Below, in pieces: positions 40,305-47,134 of a stretch of DNA of 64,000 nucleotides; the first letter of the stretch is position 1; each line of letters starts with the position of its first letter. Under the pieces are notes generated by a model that was not told where the DNA came from, ran no database searches, and saw only the letters and a program-made list of their open reading frames with translations. Position numbers and translations under genes: made by a program. The DNA comes from Candidatus Scatomonas pullistercoris (lineage in GTDB: Bacteria; Bacillota; Clostridia; Lachnospirales; Lachnospiraceae): NCBI GenBank assembly GCA_018713515.1, contig DVOO01000011.1:1-64000 (forward strand), read 5' to 3'.

Positions 40305-42887
40305 ATGAGAGTGCTGATCATCGGAGGAGTTGCCGCAGGAACAAAAACGGCGGCCAAGCTGAAACGGGAGGACAGAAGCCTGGATATTACCATCCTTACA
40401 AAGGACCGGGATATTTCCTATGCGGGCTGCGGACTGCCCTACTATGTGGGAGGACTGATTGAGTCCAGGGAGCAGCTGATCGTCAATACGCCGGAGAAAT
40501 ACGCGGCCCTTACCGGTGTGCAGGTCCTGACCGGCCGCGAGGCAGCGGCGCTGTACGCGGATGAGAAGAAAGTGAAGGTTCAGAATCTGGACAGCGGGGA
40601 GATGGAGGAGATGGCCTATGATAAGCTGGTTATCGCCGTGGGAGCTTCCTCTATTGTCCCGGATATGGAGGGCATTCACCTGCAGGGAGTTTTTAAACTG
40701 AGGACGCCGGACGATGCGATTTTCATGAGAAATTATCTGAAGGATACAGAAGCGAAAAGGGCTGTAGTGGTGGGCGGAGGCTTTATCGGCCTGGAAACGG
40801 CTGAGAATCTGAAAGAGCAGGGCCTGGATGTGACGGTTCTGGATGCGGCACCCCAGATCGTGCCGGGCGTCCTGGATCCGGAGATGGCTTCCTATGCCAA
40901 GCGCCATCTGCAGAAGCAGGGGATCCGCGTGATCACCGGCGTGAAGGTGGAGGCTCTTCTGGGGGATTCCCGCGTGACCGCCGTCCGTTCCAGCGCCGGA
41001 ACCTTCCCGGCAGATCTGGCAGTTATGTCTGTGGGCGTACGGCCCAATACCCGGTGGCTCTCTGACAGCGGGATTGAAATGGTCAGGGGGACGATCCTGA
41101 CGGACGGGCAGATGAAGACGAGTCTGGAGGATGTATATGCTGTGGGAGACTGCGTTATGGTTACCAACCGTATGACCGGCAAACCCCAGTGGTCTCCCAT
41201 GGGTTCCAGTGCGAACCTGGAGGGACGGATGCTGGCCCAGGTGCTGGCGGGAGAGCAGAAGACGTACCCCGGAGTGCTGGGAACCGGAGTTGTGAAGCTG
41301 CCGGGTCTGAACTGCGGCCGCACGGGACTTACGGAAGCGGCGGCCAGGGAGGCCGGATACGATGTGGAGACGGCGCTGGCTGTGACAGATGACAAGGCGC
41401 ACTATTATCCGGGCGCTGCCAGCTTTGCCACAAAGCTGATTGCAGACCGGAAAACCCACAGGCTTCTGGGTATTCAGGTGTTCGGACCGGGGGCGGTGGA
41501 CAAGATGGTGGATATTGCCGTGACAGGCATTTCCATGGGCGCTGTCCTGGAAGATTTTGATGCCATGGATTTCGCTTATGCCCCGCCGTTTTCCACAGCC
41601 ATTCACCCCTTTGTGCAGGCAGTCTATATTCTGGAAAATAAACTGCAAGGGACGCTGGAAAGCATGACCCCGGCTGAGTACGCCGCCGGAGCTGCCGATG
41701 ATTACCGGATTATCGATGTGGCGCCTGCGCCGCTGATTCCCGGTGCCACCCATGTACAGCTGGAGAAGGTGAATGGGCCGCTGGAAGGCATTGGAAAGGA
41801 TGAAAAGCTGCTGCTCGTCTGCATAAAGGGAAAGAGAGGTTATTTTCTGCAGAACCGCCTGAAGGCATACGGATATACAAATACAAAAGTCCTGGAGGGA
41901 GCCACCTTTTTTAATGATGTGAAGGTCAAGGGAGTGAAGGCCACGGTCTCTCCTGAAGAAATAATGCGGGTCAAGGGGCTGGGCTTCCTGCGGGATAAGA
42001 ACACGCCGGACTGCTTTAACGCCAGAGTGATTACCCGCAACGGAAAGGTGACGGCAGATGAGATGGCGGCCATCACGGAGGCCGCGCGGAAGTTTGGAAG
42101 CGGCGAGGTGACCATGACCACCCGCCTGACCATGGAGATTCAGAAGATTCCCTATGAAAATATTGAGCCGCTGCGGGAGTTCCTGAAAGATGCGGGACTG
42201 GAAACAGGGGGAACCGGATCCAAGGTGCGCCCGGTGGTATCCTGTAAGGGAACCACCTGCCAGTACGGGCTGATCGACACCTTTGAACTGTCGGAAGAGA
42301 TCCACCAGCTGTTTTACAAGGGATACCGGGAAGTGAAGCTGCCCCACAAGTTCAAGATTGCCGTGGGAGGCTGCCCCAACAACTGTGTGAAGCCGGATCT
42401 GAACGATCTGGGTATCATCGGTCAGAAGGTGCCGGAGATCAATCTGGAAAAATGCCGCGGCTGCAAGAAGTGCCAGATTGTGGAAAACTGTCCGATTCAT
42501 GTGCCCCAGGTGGCGGACGGAAAAATCTTTATTGATCCGGAAAAATGCAACCACTGCGGACGCTGTGTGGGGAAATGCCCCTTCCATGCGGTAGATTCCT
42601 ACACCAGCGGATACAGAATCTATATAGGAGGCCGCTGGGGAAAGCACGTGGCCCAGGGACGGTATCTGGACAAGATTTTTACCGATAAGCAGGAAGTGCT
42701 GGCGGTGGTGGAAAAAGCCATTCTGCTGTTCCGTGAGCAGGGAAATACAGGGGAGAGATTTTCCGACACCATTGCCCGGCTGGGATTTGAAAATGTACAG
42801 GAGCAGCTGCTGTCCGATGACCTGCTGAAGAGAAAAGAAGAGAATATCAAGGCGGAGAAGCATCTGGTGGGAGGCGCCACCTGCTGA
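40305..42887 (+). CDS. CoA-disulfide reductase / rhodanese / siroheme sulfite reductase-like / ferredoxin fusion
   Basis: An 860-residue multidomain oxidoreductase. Residues 1-445 are a CoA-disulfide reductase-type flavoprotein: FAD site IIGGVAAGTKTA, active Cys42 in YAGCGLPYYVGG, NADH site VVVGGGFIGLETAE, YAVGDCV. Residues 455-540 are rhodanese-like with a CIKGKRG loop (Cys present). Residues 570-710 resemble siroheme sulfite/nitrite reductases, with both cluster-siroheme motifs CKGTTCQYG and GGCPNNCVKPD. Residues 712-775 hold two 4Fe-4S motifs CRGCKKCQIVENCP and CNHCGRCVGKCP. It probably links NADH, thiol or persulfide chemistry and sulfite-type reduction. Start: TGGAGGGAAAAAAC before ATG. 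Confidence 0.88.
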   Translation: MRVLIIGGVAAGTKTAAKLKREDRSLDITILTKDRDISYAGCGLPYYVGGLIESREQLIVNTPEKYAALTGVQVLTGREAAALYADEKKVKVQNLDSGEMEEMAYDKLVIAVGASSIVPDMEGIHLQGVFKLRTPDDAIFMRNYLKDTEAKRAVVVGGGFIGLETAENLKEQGLDVTVLDAAPQIVPGVLDPEMASYAKRHLQKQGIRVITGVKVEALLGDSRVTAVRSSAGTFPADLAVMSVGVRPNTRWLSDSGIEMVRGTILTDGQMKTSLEDVYAVGDCVMVTNRMTGKPQWSPMGSSANLEGRMLAQVLAGEQKTYPGVLGTGVVKLPGLNCGRTGLTEAAAREAGYDVETALAVTDDKAHYYPGAASFATKLIADRKTHRLLGIQVFGPGAVDKMVDIAVTGISMGAVLEDFDAMDFAYAPPFSTAIHPFVQAVYILENKLQGTLESMTPAEYAAGAADDYRIIDVAPAPLIPGATHVQLEKVNGPLEGIGKDEKLLLVCIKGKRGYFLQNRLKAYGYTNTKVLEGATFFNDVKVKGVKATVSPEEIMRVKGLGFLRDKNTPDCFNARVITRNGKVTADEMAAITEAARKFGSGEVTMTTRLTMEIQKIPYENIEPLREFLKDAGLETGGTGSKVRPVVSCKGTTCQYGLIDTFELSEEIHQLFYKGYREVKLPHKFKIAVGGCPNNCVKPDLNDLGIIGQKVPEINLEKCRGCKKCQIVENCPIHVPQVADGKIFIDPEKCNHCGRCVGKCPFHAVDSYTSGYRIYIGGRWGKHVAQGRYLDKIFTDKQEVLAVVEKAILLFREQGNTGERFSDTIARLGFENVQEQLLSDDLLKRKEENIKAEKHLVGGATC

Positions 42888-42978
42888 GACGCTGCGGAAA
42901 GAGGAGCAAAGCTCTTTAAGCAGCTCCATAAGAAAGTAAAAAGTATTTTGGCCGGGAGGCTTCGGGAAGTTTTCCAAC

Positions 42979-43170
42979 ATGACGTATGCTGTCTTTGAGG
43001 ATGAGCATTATTACATCTGCCATGATGGAAGGGAGCTGCGCCATATCCGGACGGAAAGCAAAGAGCGGCTATACCCAGACGGAAGGGCACTTCAGAACAG
43101 GGGGCTTTTGCGCCCAAAAATACGAGGGATAAAAAGAAAGAGACAGTCCGACAGAGAATTCGGTTCCTAA
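42979..43170 (+). pseudogene. IS1182-type transposase relic, frameshifted
   Basis: The frame gives FEDEHYYICHDGRELRHIRTES, matching the conserved segment of IS1182-family transposases in which a YxCPxGxxL-type region precedes a Cys-rich zinc-binding stretch. After about 43065 the match continues only in another frame (SGYTQTEGHFRTGG), so the copy is frameshifted as well as truncated on both sides. It is not functional. An inverted repeat at 43137-43200 lies just downstream and may be an end of the former element or an ordinary terminator. Confidence 0.5.
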
Positions 43171-43200
43171 AAAACCCGAATTCTCCGGGATTGTCTCTTT
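43137..43200 (+). terminator. stem-loop after the oxidoreductase / transposase relic
   Basis: AAAGAGACA (43137-43145) with TGTCTCTTT (43192-43200) and inner AGAGAATTCGG (43153-43163) with CCGAATTCTCC (43176-43186). Confidence 0.6.
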
Positions 43201-43282
43201 CCTGCGTGTCAGGGGTTAAAATTCGGTATTAACCGAATGGAAATGTGCAGGTCCGGTATCCGTAACCGGAAGGAGGACGTGT

Positions 43283-44077
43283 TTGGAAAGGAAAAGAACG
43301 ATGGCTTCCGGAATCCGCCGGGCGGCGGTTTCTTTTCTGGGAGACCGGAGGAGTCAGCAGGACATGCTGGACTGCCGGGATCTTCCGGGAGGAGCCTTTG
43401 CCGCTTCCGTCTGTGACGGCATGGGCGGTTTAAACGGGGGAGATCTGGCTTCCTGGGAAGCCTGCCGGGGATTTATGGAGCTCTGCGGGAAGACCCTGTC
43501 GGAAGGAAACTGGCCGGATCCGGAAACAGCGGCCGGGATTCTGGACAGAAAAGTGGCGTCACTCACAGACAGGGACGGTCTGCCCCTGGACGGCGGCACT
43601 ACGCTGACGGAAGTGTGCATTCAGGGCAACAGAGCCATGTGGGTGGCGGCGGGGGACAGCCGGATAGGTCTGTTCCGGGAAGGAAGGCTTGGCTGGCTGA
43701 ACCGCCCCCACAGATACCGGCTGATGCTTAAGGAGGCTTTGCAGGCCGGGGCAGTATCCATGGAGGAATATCAGGCGGAGATCATCCGAGGCAGCGCTCT
43801 GGTCAGCTATCTGGGCCGGGGAGAACTGCCCTATATAGATGGGGAAGCCGGGTTTAGACTGCTGCCCGGGGATCGGATGATTCTCTGCAGCGATGGTTTC
43901 TGGGAGCTGCTCGGAAGGCAGGGGACAGAAGAACTCCTGGGGAAGCTGGATCCTGAACTGTCTAATCTGGCAGAGCTGGCAACTGAGTGTATGGAACGGC
44001 CGGGCAGAGGCAGGGACAACGCTTCCGCGGTTGTCATAGGATACGAGTTATTTCAGGAAAGAGAGAGAGTAAGATGA
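43283..44077 (+). CDS. PP2C-family serine/threonine phosphatase
   Basis: A 264-residue PP2C-fold phosphatase. Metal-binding motifs appear in order: RRSQQDMLD (about 24-32), SVCDGMGGLNGGDLAS (about 46-61), WVAAGDSRIGLF (about 118-129), MILCSDGFWELLG (about 197-209) and GRDNASAVVIGYE (about 242-254). These are all the Asp/Gly residues needed for Mn or Mg catalysis. It overlaps the FHA-domain gene by four bases (ATGA), so a phosphorylation-reading pair is made together. A kinase partner is not in the window. The TTG start at 43283 follows AAGGAGGACGTG; ATG 43301 is an alternative. A 7-4-7 palindrome, ATTCGGT/ACCGAAT, lies upstream at 43221-43238. Confidence 0.88.
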   Translation: MERKRTMASGIRRAAVSFLGDRRSQQDMLDCRDLPGGAFAASVCDGMGGLNGGDLASWEACRGFMELCGKTLSEGNWPDPETAAGILDRKVASLTDRDGLPLDGGTTLTEVCIQGNRAMWVAAGDSRIGLFREGRLGWLNRPHRYRLMLKEALQAGAVSMEEYQAEIIRGSALVSYLGRGELPYIDGEAGFRLLPGDRMILCSDGFWELLGRQGTEELLGKLDPELSNLAELATECMERPGRGRDNASAVVIGYELFQERERVR

Positions 44078-44679
44078 ATCTGGTAAGATGCAATGCCGGT
44101 CATTTTTATGACCGTGACAAATTTCCTGCGGGCTGCCCCTACTGCCGGCAGGCAAAACCATCGGTTCCGCCGGACCCTGCTTCCGGGCCGGCGGCAAATC
44201 TTCAGGCCGTACAGCCAAAGCCGCCGGCAGCTCCCGGCCGGGCGGAAGTTCCCGCTCCGGCTCCGAAATCCGCTCCGGCTGCGGATGAAAATCTGACGGT
44301 AGGCTACTATGCCCGGAGCCTGGGAGTCGAGCCGGTGGTGGGCTGGCTGGTATGTATAAAAGGGGAATACCGTGGGCAGAGCTTCTGCCTGAAAGCGGGC
44401 CGGAATTTTATCGGACGGGCTGCCAGTATGGATGTAGTGCTGAGCCTGGATCACAGTGTTTCCCGGTTTCGGCATGCGGCGGTAATTTACGAGCCCAGGA
44501 GCAGGACTTTTCTGGTGGATGCCGGAGAGGCCCGGGAACTGTGTTACCTGAACGGAGAAGTGATCCTTTCCGGCCGGAAGATGGAAGCTTACGACATCCT
44601 GGATCTGGGGAATACCAGCCTGATGCTGGTACCCTGCTGCGGAGAGAGATTCTCCTGGGAGGAGGGGCTCAAAGCCTGA
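44074..44679 (+). CDS. FHA-domain protein with N-terminal zinc ribbon
   Basis: A 201-residue protein. Residues 1-27 are a small zinc-ribbon-like cluster (RCNAGHFYD, GCPYCRQ), followed by a Pro/Ala-rich disordered linker (about 30-78) and a forkhead-associated domain (about 95-190) with the phosphothreonine-binding features FIGRAASMDVVLSLDHSVSRFRHAAVIYEP. FHA domains bind phosphothreonine. Start ATG overlaps the stop of the PP2C gene. The architecture (zinc ribbon, linker, FHA) is seen in firmicute signalling and secretion-associated proteins, but no secretion genes are nearby. Confidence 0.85.
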   Translation: MNLVRCNAGHFYDRDKFPAGCPYCRQAKPSVPPDPASGPAANLQAVQPKPPAAPGRAEVPAPAPKSAPAADENLTVGYYARSLGVEPVVGWLVCIKGEYRGQSFCLKAGRNFIGRAASMDVVLSLDHSVSRFRHAAVIYEPRSRTFLVDAGEARELCYLNGEVILSGRKMEAYDILDLGNTSLMLVPCCGERFSWEEGLKA

Positions 44680-44729
44680 GCCTCTCCGGTCTTTACCGGA
44701 AGCATTTTCAGAATCCGAACGGCAAGTTT

Positions 44730-44903
44730 TCAGATATAATAGCGGAACTGACGGATCAGATATTCTACATCCCTGTCCCCGAGCCCATACTGCGAAATCA
44801 TATCTGCCTGAATCTGCCGCAGCAGCTCCCTGGCTCTGGATGCCTCGCAGTCGTTGGCTGCCCGGATGGCTGCTAAATACTGGTTATAATCACTGGTTCG
44901 CAT
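44730..44903 (-). CDS. small protein of unknown function
   Basis: A 57-residue soluble protein (begins MRTSDYNQYLAAIRAAND, ends LIRQFRYYI) with a mixed charged helical pattern. ATG 44903 follows an excellent ribosome site (GAGGAGGAACAGAATT), which is the main reason to accept it. It lies between FHA and the next leftward gene, with 74 bases to the latter; the two may form one unit. No family recognised. Confidence 0.55.
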   Translation of the reverse strand: MRTSDYNQYLAAIRAANDCEASRARELLRQIQADMISQYGLGDRDVEYLIRQFRYYI

Positions 44904-44977
44904 AATTCTGTTCCTCCTCTGTCTATTTTGTTCCATCATAATGGTCATTCATTTCCCGGGGAAGCCCGGGTTTTCGT

Positions 44978-45745
44978 TTATCTGGGCATGGCTTTGAGCT
45001 TGTCGATATCTCTCTGCAGCCATTCTCTCTGCTGGGAATCTTTTAGCAGATCCTTTGCACGGATCAGCATGGATGCCGCCCGGTCAGGTGCGTAGGGGAC
45101 GGGAAGCTCCGGGTGGACGATTCCCCGGGTAAAGAACATTTCGTAAAAGGAGTACGCAGCTCTGACGATATCCTCTTCAAACAGATAACGCAGGGGTTCC
45201 CGGAAGAGCCCGTCCATGGCCTGCAGCATTTCGAAGGCTGGTCTCAGAAGTGCTTCTTCGCCCTGTTCGCAGGCCAGACGCAGCTGCGCCAGAGCAGCCA
45301 GTCCCAGTTCTGCCGTGCCGAAGCGGGAAGAGGGAAGCTTTTTCAGCCATTCCAGAGCACCGCGAAAATCGTCTCCGTCATAGGCCACGTAGGCGCAGAT
45401 CACCCATACCTGATATTGATAGAGCAGAGCCGTTTCCCGCTCCCGGCCATTCAGCCCGCGTAAGTACGCGGTGTAGTTCAGCTCCGCCATGCGGGAATAA
45501 GCCAGAGCCAGAGAGGGGTTGTAGGACTCGTTTACGTAGTGGAGTGCCAGGACATGGGTGTGGATGGCCAGGATCCCTTCGTAGCCCGGGCAATGTTGAT
45601 CCGCATAGCTCTCGGTGGCGGAGAACAGCGTTTCCAATTCTCTGCCGGCCTCCGGAGACGGTTCACGGAAATAGGCGCCTGCCAGCTCCATGACCTGCTG
45701 TCCGTGCTTTTCTGCCTGCTTATAAAGGTTATTGTAAGGTTTCAT
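44978..45745 (-). CDS. helical repeat-like protein of unknown function
   Basis: A 255-residue soluble protein composed of helical pairs resembling TPR-type repeats (YVNESYNPSLALAYSRMAELNY, YDGDDFRGALEWLKKLPSS, AELGLAALAQLRLACEQGEEALL). No catalytic motif, signal or membrane helix. ATG 45745 follows GGCAGGAGAGAT; upstream in-frame codons to 45850 lack a site. It shares orientation with the small gene at 44730. Function unknown; a scaffold or protein-interaction role is only a guess from the repeats. Confidence 0.65.
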   Translation of the reverse strand: MKPYNNLYKQAEKHGQQVMELAGAYFREPSPEAGRELETLFSATESYADQHCPGYEGILAIHTHVLALHYVNESYNPSLALAYSRMAELNYTAYLRGLNGRERETALLYQYQVWVICAYVAYDGDDFRGALEWLKKLPSSRFGTAELGLAALAQLRLACEQGEEALLRPAFEMLQAMDGLFREPLRYLFEEDIVRAAYSFYEMFFTRGIVHPELPVPYAPDRAASMLIRAKDLLKDSQQREWLQRDIDKLKAMPR

Positions 45746-45906
45746 ATCTCTCCTGCCTTTCTGCCTGCTTTTTGCGGCCCTTTGTTTTTTCTGATTACAG
45801 GATAGCGCAAAGCATCTGTAATTTTGTTTTAAATAAAAGAATCTTTGCAAATATTAACGGAAGTGTTGTGGAAAGCAGAAGTCTACCGGCAGAAAGTATT
45901 TGAGAC

Positions 45907-45958
45907 TTGACATTTCCTTCGCCGCCCCATACAATAAGATTAATTACTACAATAGTAG
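45907..45958 (+). promoter_or_regulatory. promoter and candidate operator of the BlaI-like gene
   Basis: TTGACA (45907-45912), 17-base spacer, TACAAT (45930-45935), followed by TACTACAATAGTAG (about 45944-45957), which resembles the TACTACA-type dyads of BlaI/MecI operators and overlaps the transcription start. This suggests autoregulation. Confidence 0.65.
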
Positions 45959-45971
45959 GAGGAAGAGGATC

Positions 45972-46361
45972 GTGAAAAAGAAATTTCCAAGGCTTCCGGA
46001 TTCAGAGCTGGAAGTGATGATGGCCCTGTGGAATGGCCATCCCGACATGACACGTCTGGAGGTGGAAACCTATCTTAACCGGAAGAAACACCTGGCGCTG
46101 ACAACGGTGCTGTCCATGCTCACCAGGCTGGAAAAGAAGAAATTTGTTTCTGTAAAAAAGGACGGCAGGACGAATCTGTACAACCCTCTGGTTACCCGGG
46201 AAGCGTACCAGCAGCAGGAAAGCCGCAGCGTGCTGGAAAAACTGTATGGAAATTCCCTGAAAAGTTTTGTGGTGTCCCTGTATCAGAGCGAGGGAATCGG
46301 CAGGGAAGAGCTGGAAGAAATGGAGGCGTTTCTGCGGGAAGTGGAGAAGAAGGAGGAATAG
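45972..46361 (+). CDS. BlaI/MecI/CopY-family repressor
   Basis: A 129-residue winged-helix repressor: PRLPDSELEVMMALWNGHPDMTRLEVETYL, LTTVLSMLTRLEKKKFVSVKKDGRTNLYNPLV (about 3-75, the family DNA-binding domain), then the C-terminal dimerisation helices. In most loci it is inactivated by a BlaR1 sensor protease, but none is adjacent; the neighbouring TetR gene is unrelated in mechanism. The GTG start at 45972 follows AGGAGGAAGAGGATC; an ATG-like longer frame to 45900 would include the promoter. What it regulates, besides perhaps itself, is unknown. Confidence 0.85.
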   Translation: MKKKFPRLPDSELEVMMALWNGHPDMTRLEVETYLNRKKHLALTTVLSMLTRLEKKKFVSVKKDGRTNLYNPLVTREAYQQQESRSVLEKLYGNSLKSFVVSLYQSEGIGREELEEMEAFLREVEKKEE

Positions 46362-46398
46362 GAAATGGCGGATAGGATGAAGAGCAGGAGATAGGCTA

Positions 46399-46427
46399 TT
46401 GACAATAAACGAATGATCGTTTATTAT
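46399..46427 (+). promoter_or_regulatory. tetR promoter with perfect palindromic operator
   Basis: TTGACA (46399-46404), 17-base spacer, TATTAT (46422-46427). Between the boxes TAAACGA-ATGA-TCGTTTA (46406-46423) is a perfect palindrome with a four-base centre, ideal for autorepression. Confidence 0.8.
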
Positions 46428-46445
46428 AAAGGCGTGAGGTAAGCT

Positions 46446-47009
46446 ATGAGAAGAAAAGACGATGAAAAAGAACAGCGGATCAAGGAGGCAGTAGCCAGCC
46501 TGATGCTGGAGGAGGGCTGGAGCGGGACTTCTATTTCCAAAATTGCCAGGAGGGCGGAGGTTTCCCCGGCCACGGTCTACACCTATTTTGACAGCAAGGA
46601 GGATATGCTGCAGTGTATCTACCGGGAATACTCGGAGCATATTTTTGACTACATGATGGAGCAGGTGCGGGCCGATATGGGCGGAGGCCAGGTGATCGAT
46701 ACGCTGATGAGAAGTTTTTACCGCTATATGACAGAGAACGAGGATATCTGCAGCTTTATTGAACAGTTCGGAAACTGCAGAGCTCTGGCCAGCAAGTGTT
46801 CCTGCCGGAGGGGCATCGGCAGCGTCAGCTGCCTTCTGGAGGAGATGAAGCGGGAGCGCGTGATCCGCGACTGCAGTGAGAAGAGTCTGGAGGCTGTCAT
46901 TTTTTATCCGGTGAAGGCCATCGTTTTTGATCAGAATCTGGACAGCGCGGAGAAATCAGATCTCCTGGATGAGATTATCCGTCTGGTTCAGCAGGCGATT
47001 CTCTTGTAA
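46446..47009 (+). CDS. TetR-family transcriptional regulator
   Basis: A 187-residue TetR regulator: N-terminal RIKEAVASLMLEEGWSGTSISKIARRAEVSPATVYTYFDSKEDML (about 12-56) contains the family helix-turn-helix, followed by a helical ligand domain with several Cys (CSFIEQFGNCRALASKCSCRR). The gene is preceded by a promoter carrying a perfect palindrome, and the next gene (lon) has a nearly identical site upstream, so lon is a probable target. No transporter is next to it. Ligand unknown. Confidence 0.9.
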   Translation: MRRKDDEKEQRIKEAVASLMLEEGWSGTSISKIARRAEVSPATVYTYFDSKEDMLQCIYREYSEHIFDYMMEQVRADMGGGQVIDTLMRSFYRYMTENEDICSFIEQFGNCRALASKCSCRRGIGSVSCLLEEMKRERVIRDCSEKSLEAVIFYPVKAIVFDQNLDSAEKSDLLDEIIRLVQQAILL

Positions 47010-47040
47010 AGGATTCCGGTTTTATGCCGGATATTTCCGT

Positions 47041-47078
47041 GGCGGGAAGCCGATGCCAGTGTCAGAAACTTCCCGCCG
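47041..47078 (+). terminator. hairpin between tetR and lon
   Basis: GGCGGGAAG (47041-47049) pairs perfectly with CTTCCCGCC (47070-47078), followed by GTTCTTA. Confidence 0.55.
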
Positions 47079-47095
47079 TTCTTAATACCCGATGA

Positions 47096-47113
47096 TAAAC
47101 GAACATTCATTTA
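47096..47113 (+). promoter_or_regulatory. second TetR-type operator, upstream of lon
   Basis: TAAACGA-ACAT-TCATTTA has the same 7-4-7 geometry as the operator at 46406-46423 and differs from the perfect palindrome by one base in the right arm. It lies 22 bases before the lon start, suggesting repression of lon by the adjacent TetR protein. Confidence 0.65.
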
Positions 47114-47134
47114 TAGAAAGGAAAGGGATTGCAT

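Noticed and set aside
40200-42980. A 926-codon open frame antisense to the multidomain oxidoreductase
   Set aside because: Its protein is a low-complexity His/Leu/Gln-rich mirror of the sense gene, has no ribosome site and no recognisable domain; it results from GC-biased third positions on the sense strand.
44074-44679. FHA and PP2C as a type VII secretion locus
   Set aside because: No EssC-type ATPase, WXG100 or membrane components are in the window.
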